Source: Nitriliruptoraceae bacterium (GTDB lineage: Bacteria > Actinomycetota > Nitriliruptoria > Nitriliruptorales > Nitriliruptoraceae). From it: DNA of 38,845 bases. The notes under the pieces were generated by a model. The model was not told the DNA's origin, did no database searches, and saw nothing but the letters and a program-made list of their open reading frames with translations. Each line of letters begins with the position of its first letter. The first letter of the stretch is position 1. The stretch is from NCBI GenBank assembly GCA_007122985.1, contig SKSM01000318.1, forward strand, positions 1-38,845, written 5' to 3'. The position numbers were made by a program, and so were the translations under genes. Positions 34,717 to 38,845 of this stretch are shown piece by piece.

Positions 34717-36464
34717 GACGGGCCGAGGAACTCGACGTCGGCGATCTCGGCGGTGTACTCACCGGCGCTGTCGGCCGACAGGCCGGTGATCCACACCAGC
34801 CAGTACCGCTCGGTCGTCGAGCTGAAGCGGAACGGGTGTTGGCTGAGGGTCGCCACCTGTGATGCGCGCGGCTCTCCCCAGGCCTCTGGGCCCGCGACCT
34901 CCGGCGGCGGCTCGCTGGACGCGTAGATCTCGATGTCCAGTCCTCCGCGGACCAGGTCGAGATTGATCCCCCGCACGTCCTGCTCGTCGCCGAGGTCGAA
35001 CACCAGCCCGATGCCGTCACGCTCGTCAGCGAAGTCGGGCTGCTCGTAGGCCTCCGAGCGCCACTGGGTCTGCGGGTCTCCGTCGGCGGCGTCGGGTGCG
35101 AGGTCGGCGTTGTCTCCCGTCCCCGGGTTGGTCGGGTCGAACACCGTGACCTCGTCGATGGGCCAGACCTGCTGCTGGGCGGTCGGCTCGGCGGGCTCCT
35201 CGGCGCTCATGGCGTCGTAGGCGAAGAAGGCGACCACGGCCAGCACGATCCCGCCCAGGAACGCCGCCACCAGGCGTCGGGCGTACTCGCGTCGGGTGGT
35301 GGGCATCGGGCCCGACGGAGCGCGCTCGTCGATCGACAGCTCCGGCAGCTGGTCCGGATCGTGGGCCTCGACGAGTGCAGCGGTGATCTCGCTCGGCTTG
35401 CTGGTGACCAGCGGCGCGAGGGCACCGGCCATCGCCCCGCCGTCAGCGAAGCGGTCGTTGCGGTGACGCTGCGTCGCCCGGACGACGACGTCGTCGAGCG
35501 CTCGGGGGACGTCGGCGCGCAGCTGGCGGGGCGGCAGCACGTCGTGGGTGAGCCGCATGGCGGCCGTCGCGGCCGGCGTGTCCCCGCTGAAGGCGGGACG
35601 CCCCGTCAGGCACTCGTGCAGGACGACCCCGAGCGCATAGATGTCCGCGCGGGCGTCGATGGCGCCGTCCTCGAGCTGTTCGGGGGCGACGTAGGCGGCG
35701 GTGCCCACGACGGTTCCGGGCGAGGTGAGTGTGGCGTCGGCGCCGGTGAGGGCCTTTGCGATGCCGAAGTCGGTCACCTTCACGGTGCCGTCGGAGCTGA
35801 TGAGGATGTTGGCCGGCTTGACGTCGCGGTGGACCAAGCCGTGCGCGTGGGCCTCGTCGAGCGCTGCGGCGACCTGTTCGCCCAGTGCCGCGACCGTCAC
35901 CGGGTCGAGCTGCCCGCGACCACGCATCACGTCGCGCAGGCTCGGCCCGTCCACGTGCTCCATCACCAGGAAGACGAGGTCGCCCTCGCGGCCGGTGTCG
36001 TAGATGCGCACGGCATTGGGGTGGTTGAGCTGGGCCGACGCACGTGCCTCTCGTTCGAAGCGCTCGACCACGGTCGCGTCGGTGGCGTGGTGCGGATGCA
36101 GCAGCTTGATCGCCACGGTGCGTGAGAGGTTCTCGTCGAAGGCTCGCCAGACGATGGCGGCGCCCCCGGAGGCGATCGGCTCCTGCAGCGCGTAGCGACC
36201 TGCGAGGTGTGAGCGGTCGGGCCACGGGCGAGGGCTGTCGCCGGGCCCGGACGGGTCGGGTGCGGACGTGGTCTCGGGATCCGCGGGCGGGTCGCCGTCT
36301 GCGGTGTCCGATGGGGCGTGCTCGGTCGGCGGGGTCGCCGCGTCGAACGACTCGGCTCCGGTCACGGTGGGGTCATCCCCACTGACGTGGGGTGGTTGGC
36401 GCGAGCCGACTCGCTCGTTCGGCCGTCGTTCCACCGTTCTCCCTACGGAGCCAGGGGCGTTCAC
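34713..36464 (-). CDS. Membrane Ser/Thr protein kinase with extracellular discoidin-like domain
   Basis: 583 residues. An acidic Pro/Asp/Thr-rich N-terminus (1-88) is followed by a Hanks-type kinase domain (about 91-360): glycine loop [14 protein letters not shown] (K120), HRDVKPAN (D214), TDFG (D232) and APEQ are all intact. After a linker there is one transmembrane helix ([18 protein letters not shown]) and an extracytoplasmic domain ([28 protein letters not shown]) that resembles the F5/8C-like C-terminus of actinobacterial MviN proteins. The start is uncertain: GTG 36464 or GTG 36434, the latter with GGGAG upstream. It is coupled to sigM by a GTGA overlap. In mycobacteria this unit is a pseudokinase fused to MurJ. 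Confidence 0.85.
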   Translation of the reverse strand: MNAPGSVGRTVERRPNERVGSRQPPHVSGDDPTVTGAESFDAATPPTEHAPSDTADGDPPADPETTSAPDPSGPGDSPRPWPDRSHLAGRYALQEPIASGGAAIVWRAFDENLSRTVAIKLLHPHHATDATVVERFEREARASAQLNHPNAVRIYDTGREGDLVFLVMEHVDGPSLRDVMRGRGQLDPVTVAALGEQVAAALDEAHAHGLVHRDVKPANILISSDGTVKVTDFGIAKALTGADATLTSPGTVVGTAAYVAPEQLEDGAIDARADIYALGVVLHECLTGRPAFSGDTPAATAAMRLTHDVLPPRQLRADVPRALDDVVVRATQRHRNDRFADGGAMAGALAPLVTSKPSEITAALVEAHDPDQLPELSIDERAPSGPMPTTRREYARRLVAAFLGGIVLAVVAFFAYDAMSAEEPAEPTAQQQVWPIDEVTVFDPTNPGTGDNADLAPDAADGDPQTQWRSEAYEQPDFADERDGIGLVFDLGDEQDVRGINLDLVRGGLDIEIYASSEPPPEVAGPEAWGEPRASQVATLSQHPFRFSSTTERYWLVWITGLSADSAGEYTAEIADVEFLGPS

Positions 36465-36660
36465 AGCACCTCGACACGCCGGTGGCGCCGTCGGCGCCTA
36501 CCGCACGTTGCGTACCACCACCGCACGTACTCACCGGGCCGCAGCGAGCCACAGCCCATGATCACGGTATTCGCAACCGGGGCGGAGTGCGACCACGTCG
36601 GTTGACGACAGGGTGCCCGGTCGCCGGACGGCTGACGCTGCGCCCGGGCGACGGCGGTGC

Positions 36661-38845
36661 TCAGGATCGGTCCACCGGGTCGGAGGCCGTGCCGGTGCGG
36701 TCGACCACCCGCAGCTGCGGGCGGGTCGGTGGCGTCGGCGGTGGTGCGGGCGGGTCGTCAGGTGGCTGTCGGCGGTGTGGACCGCCTGCGGGTGTGCGTC
36801 GCAGCACGCCCACGACGAGCAGGCCGAGGACGATCGCCGCGATCACCCCGAGCGCAGGACCGGAGATCGCGGTCGAGCGCACGCCGATGGTCCCGGTGGC
36901 CAGCTCCCGCTCACCCGTCGGGTCGCTGACCCGGACCGTGACGGGGAATGCGCCGGTCGACATCGCCTGCGTCGGGAAGGTGACCGTCCAGCTCTCGTCC
37001 GGCTCGAGCACCACGCCCTCGACCCTGCGGCCTTCCGGCCAGCGCAGGGTGCCCGGCGAGTTGAGCTCGACGTCGACGACGATCGGTCCGCCGCGACGTC
37101 GTTGCAGCGTGACGGGGATCTGCCCGGTGTCGGAGGTGAGGGTGATCTCGCCACCGGCGACCTCGATCTCCCCGAAGGTGCCGTCGACCGCCCGCTCGAC
37201 ATCGCGCAGCAGTGCTTCGGCTTCGTCGTCCGGTCCCTGATACCACGTCGAGGTGGTGCGCAGCACCGCGTCCTCGAGCTCCTCGACGGTGCGACCGCCG
37301 GCGAGCTCGGCGCCGTCCGGCAGCGCGGCGGCGGCCGCGTCCAGCCCGACGGCCACGTCGGCGATCCGGTCAGCGAGCCCGGTCGACAGCTCCGCCGCCG
37401 GGGCCGATCGCAGCTCCAGGCTGCGGCCGCTCGCAGGCACCTGCGAGATCATCTGCGTCGGTGTCGCCAGCCGCAGCCACGATGCGGAGGTCAGGCCGTC
37501 GAGCAGCCGGTCGACCACCTCCGGCGAGGGGTCCCAGGTCGCGGGTGGGAGCACGACGAGCGCGGGTTCGTCGGCGAGGTAGGCGGCGGCGGTCTCGGCG
37601 ATGGGGCGTTGTGCGCCGAGCACGGGGCCAGCCGGGTGGTCGGTCCTGCCGAGGGAGGCCTCCAGCGCGGGATCGGCCACCAACGTGCCGAGCAGGCGTC
37701 CCGACGGCGCCTGCACCTGGCCGACCGCCGGCGGACCGTCGGTGTCGTCGTCCGGCGTGGCCACCAGGTGGGAGGACAGCAGCAGCTGGTCGCCGGAGAG
37801 CAGGTCGAGCACGTCGTCGTTGATCGCACGGCGCATCAGGCTGGTGCTCGCGTCGACGTCGACCCCGAGCTGCAGCTGCACGCGACGTCGGCCCTCCGAG
37901 GCGGTGACTGCGGCGAGCTCGCGCAGCGTCGGGCCGCCGGCGAGCAGCCCAGGGAGGTCCGCCTCGGCGTACGGTCCGCTGATCGGCGCCGGAGTCAGGG
38001 TGGCCGCGAGCTCACGCACCCGGGTGAGCGTGTCGCTCGCCAGGGCCGGCGCCGCGGCGTTGGCAGGAACCCGTCGCGAGACGAGCTCGCCGTTGGGCGC
38101 CCGTTCGAGGGCCGTGAACCCGTCGGCACGGTCGCTGAGATCCTCCAGCAGGTGGGCCGCCGGCGCGAGGACGACCCGTTCCGAGTGGACGCTCTCCACC
38201 GCGCGGAGCAGGACGTCCAACCGGCCGCCGGGGGCGAGCTCGGCGTCGGCGTCGTAGTGGTAGGCGCCACGGGTGGTGCGCCACGGGTGGGCGTCGATCG
38301 GCCACACCAGCGAGGTGAGCGTCGGCGTCGACGGCAGTTCGTCGAGCCAGACGACGGCCGTGACCGCCTCGTCGAGGACCTCGACACCCCGGGTCACGGC
38401 CAGACGGACCGGGTGTACCCCGCCCGGGTCCTCGGCCCAGGCGACCTCGTCGGCGGGGAACTGGTCGCTGACCCCGCGCAGCTCGCCGGGCGCGAGCCCC
38501 GCGCCCTCGGCCACCTCGTGGGTGTGGATGTGCATGGGCGGGGCCTCGAAGCCGCCCTGGAACGCCGCCTGAAGCTCGCTGCGGGAGCCGACCGCGGGAT
38601 AGATCTCCACGATGACCGACAGCGCGTCGAGCGTGTCGTCGCCGACGTTCTCGACCAGCATGCGCAGGGCCAGCTCGTCGGTGGCGCCCGCCTGGTCGTC
38701 CGGGGCGTCGGGTGGCGGCAGCACCGCGCCGGGCCCGAGCACGCCCGTGAGGTTGGTGACGGTCAGCTGGATCTGCCGCTGTTCGTCCGCGTCCTGCGGG
38801 TCGTCCTGAGCGCTCGCCGGCACGGCGGGCCCGACCGTGGGCAGC
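36661..38845 (-). CDS. DUF6049-type envelope protein, 5' end outside window
   Basis: Partial: at least 727 residues. The track starts at GTG 38823, but the frame stays open to the window edge and reads LPTVGPAVPASAQDDP, which looks like the end of a signal peptide (ASA cleavage site), so the true start is outside. The large extracytoplasmic part has beta-rich segments and ends with a helix (GVIAAIVLGLLVVGVL) and a Pro-rich cytoplasmic tail. This arrangement and location match the Rv3909 family, which precedes mviN in mycobacteria. The function is unknown; a cell-wall role is inferred from context. It is 196 bases upstream of the kinase gene. Confidence 0.75.
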   Translation of the reverse strand, partial: LPTVGPAVPASAQDDPQDADEQRQIQLTVTNLTGVLGPGAVLPPPDAPDDQAGATDELALRMLVENVGDDTLDALSVIVEIYPAVGSRSELQAAFQGGFEAPPMHIHTHEVAEGAGLAPGELRGVSDQFPADEVAWAEDPGGVHPVRLAVTRGVEVLDEAVTAVVWLDELPSTPTLTSLVWPIDAHPWRTTRGAYHYDADAELAPGGRLDVLLRAVESVHSERVVLAPAAHLLEDLSDRADGFTALERAPNGELVSRRVPANAAAPALASDTLTRVRELAATLTPAPISGPYAEADLPGLLAGGPTLRELAAVTASEGRRRVQLQLGVDVDASTSLMRRAINDDVLDLLSGDQLLLSSHLVATPDDDTDGPPAVGQVQAPSGRLLGTLVADPALEASLGRTDHPAGPVLGAQRPIAETAAAYLADEPALVVLPPATWDPSPEVVDRLLDGLTSASWLRLATPTQMISQVPASGRSLELRSAPAAELSTGLADRIADVAVGLDAAAAALPDGAELAGGRTVEELEDAVLRTTSTWYQGPDDEAEALLRDVERAVDGTFGEIEVAGGEITLTSDTGQIPVTLQRRRGGPIVVDVELNSPGTLRWPEGRRVEGVVLEPDESWTVTFPTQAMSTGAFPVTVRVSDPTGERELATGTIGVRSTAISGPALGVIAAIVLGLLVVGVLRRTPAGGPHRRQPPDDPPAPPPTPPTRPQLRVVDRTGTASDPVDRS

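Noticed and set aside
36465-36660. Search for murJ or a small gene between DUF6049 and the kinase
   Set aside because: Only 196 bases are available and no membrane-type ORF is present.

Overview
The window is a GC-rich piece of an actinobacterial chromosome centred on the replication origin. The order rpmH-rnpA-yidD-yidC-jag on one side of dnaA-dnaN-recF-dciA-gyrB-gyrA-DUF3566-tRNA-Ile, together with rsmG-parA-parB, a cwlM-like gene, trxA, trxB, an ECF sigma factor and a DUF6049 gene, is the oriC neighbourhood known from Mycobacterium and Streptomyces. Several departures from that layout suggest a deeper-branching member of the Actinomycetota (for example Nitriliruptoria, Euzebyales or Egibacterales). 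That placement is inference only.

Layout. 1-355: start of a LuxR-type AAA regulator, frameshifted and cut by the window edge. 465-539: tRNA-Ile(GAT). 626-7131 (minus strand): gyrB, two small membrane proteins, gyrA, a septum-formation-type lipoprotein and a DUF3566 membrane protein. 7466-14019 (minus): dnaA, dnaN, recF, dciA, then a disulfide-exchange pair (BdbC/DsbB-like and TlpA-like). Degenerate DnaA boxes lie between dnaA and dnaN (probable oriC), and one perfect box lies upstream of dnaA. 14712-17550 (plus): rpmH, rnpA, yidD, yidC, jag. 17601-18290 (minus): an ArsR-family regulator with a decayed membrane-gene remnant. 18352-20008: about 1.7 kb without convincing genes, holding three parS sites. 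20009-22620 (plus): rsmG, parA, parB. 22696-26463 (minus): aminotransferase, ddl, HAD hydrolase and rpiA in a tightly packed operon. 26669-28862 (plus): a one-TM protein, a GNAT and an MFS transporter. 28867-32177 (minus): CwlM-like protein, a YgjV-GNAT fusion, and trxB-trxA behind a SigR/SigH-type promoter. 32356-32922 (plus): a B-box zinc-finger membrane protein. 32939-38845 (minus): DUF6049 protein, Ser/Thr kinase, ECF sigma factor, putative anti-sigma factor.

How the genes work together. DnaA, DnaN, RecF, DciA and gyrase serve initiation, elongation and topology of replication. ParA/ParB with parS segregate the origin. RpmH, RnpA, RsmG and tRNA-Ile serve translation and RNA processing. 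YidC/YidD/Jag serve membrane protein insertion. The cwlM, kinase, sigM, anti-sigma and DUF6049 genes belong to an envelope-control block. TrxA/TrxB and the BdbC/TlpA pair form cytoplasmic and extracytoplasmic thiol systems.

The most notable observations are the following. A kinase with intact catalytic motifs and an extracellular discoidin-like domain stands where mycobacteria have the MurJ-pseudokinase fusion, with no murJ beside it, and its stop codon overlaps the sigma factor start. The CwlM-like protein lacks the first zinc-binding His. The trxB promoter matches GGAAT-N18-GTT exactly. A parS-bearing non-coding tract and a decayed ArsR cassette separate jag from rsmG. I saw no CRISPR array, insertion sequence or recognisable defence system.
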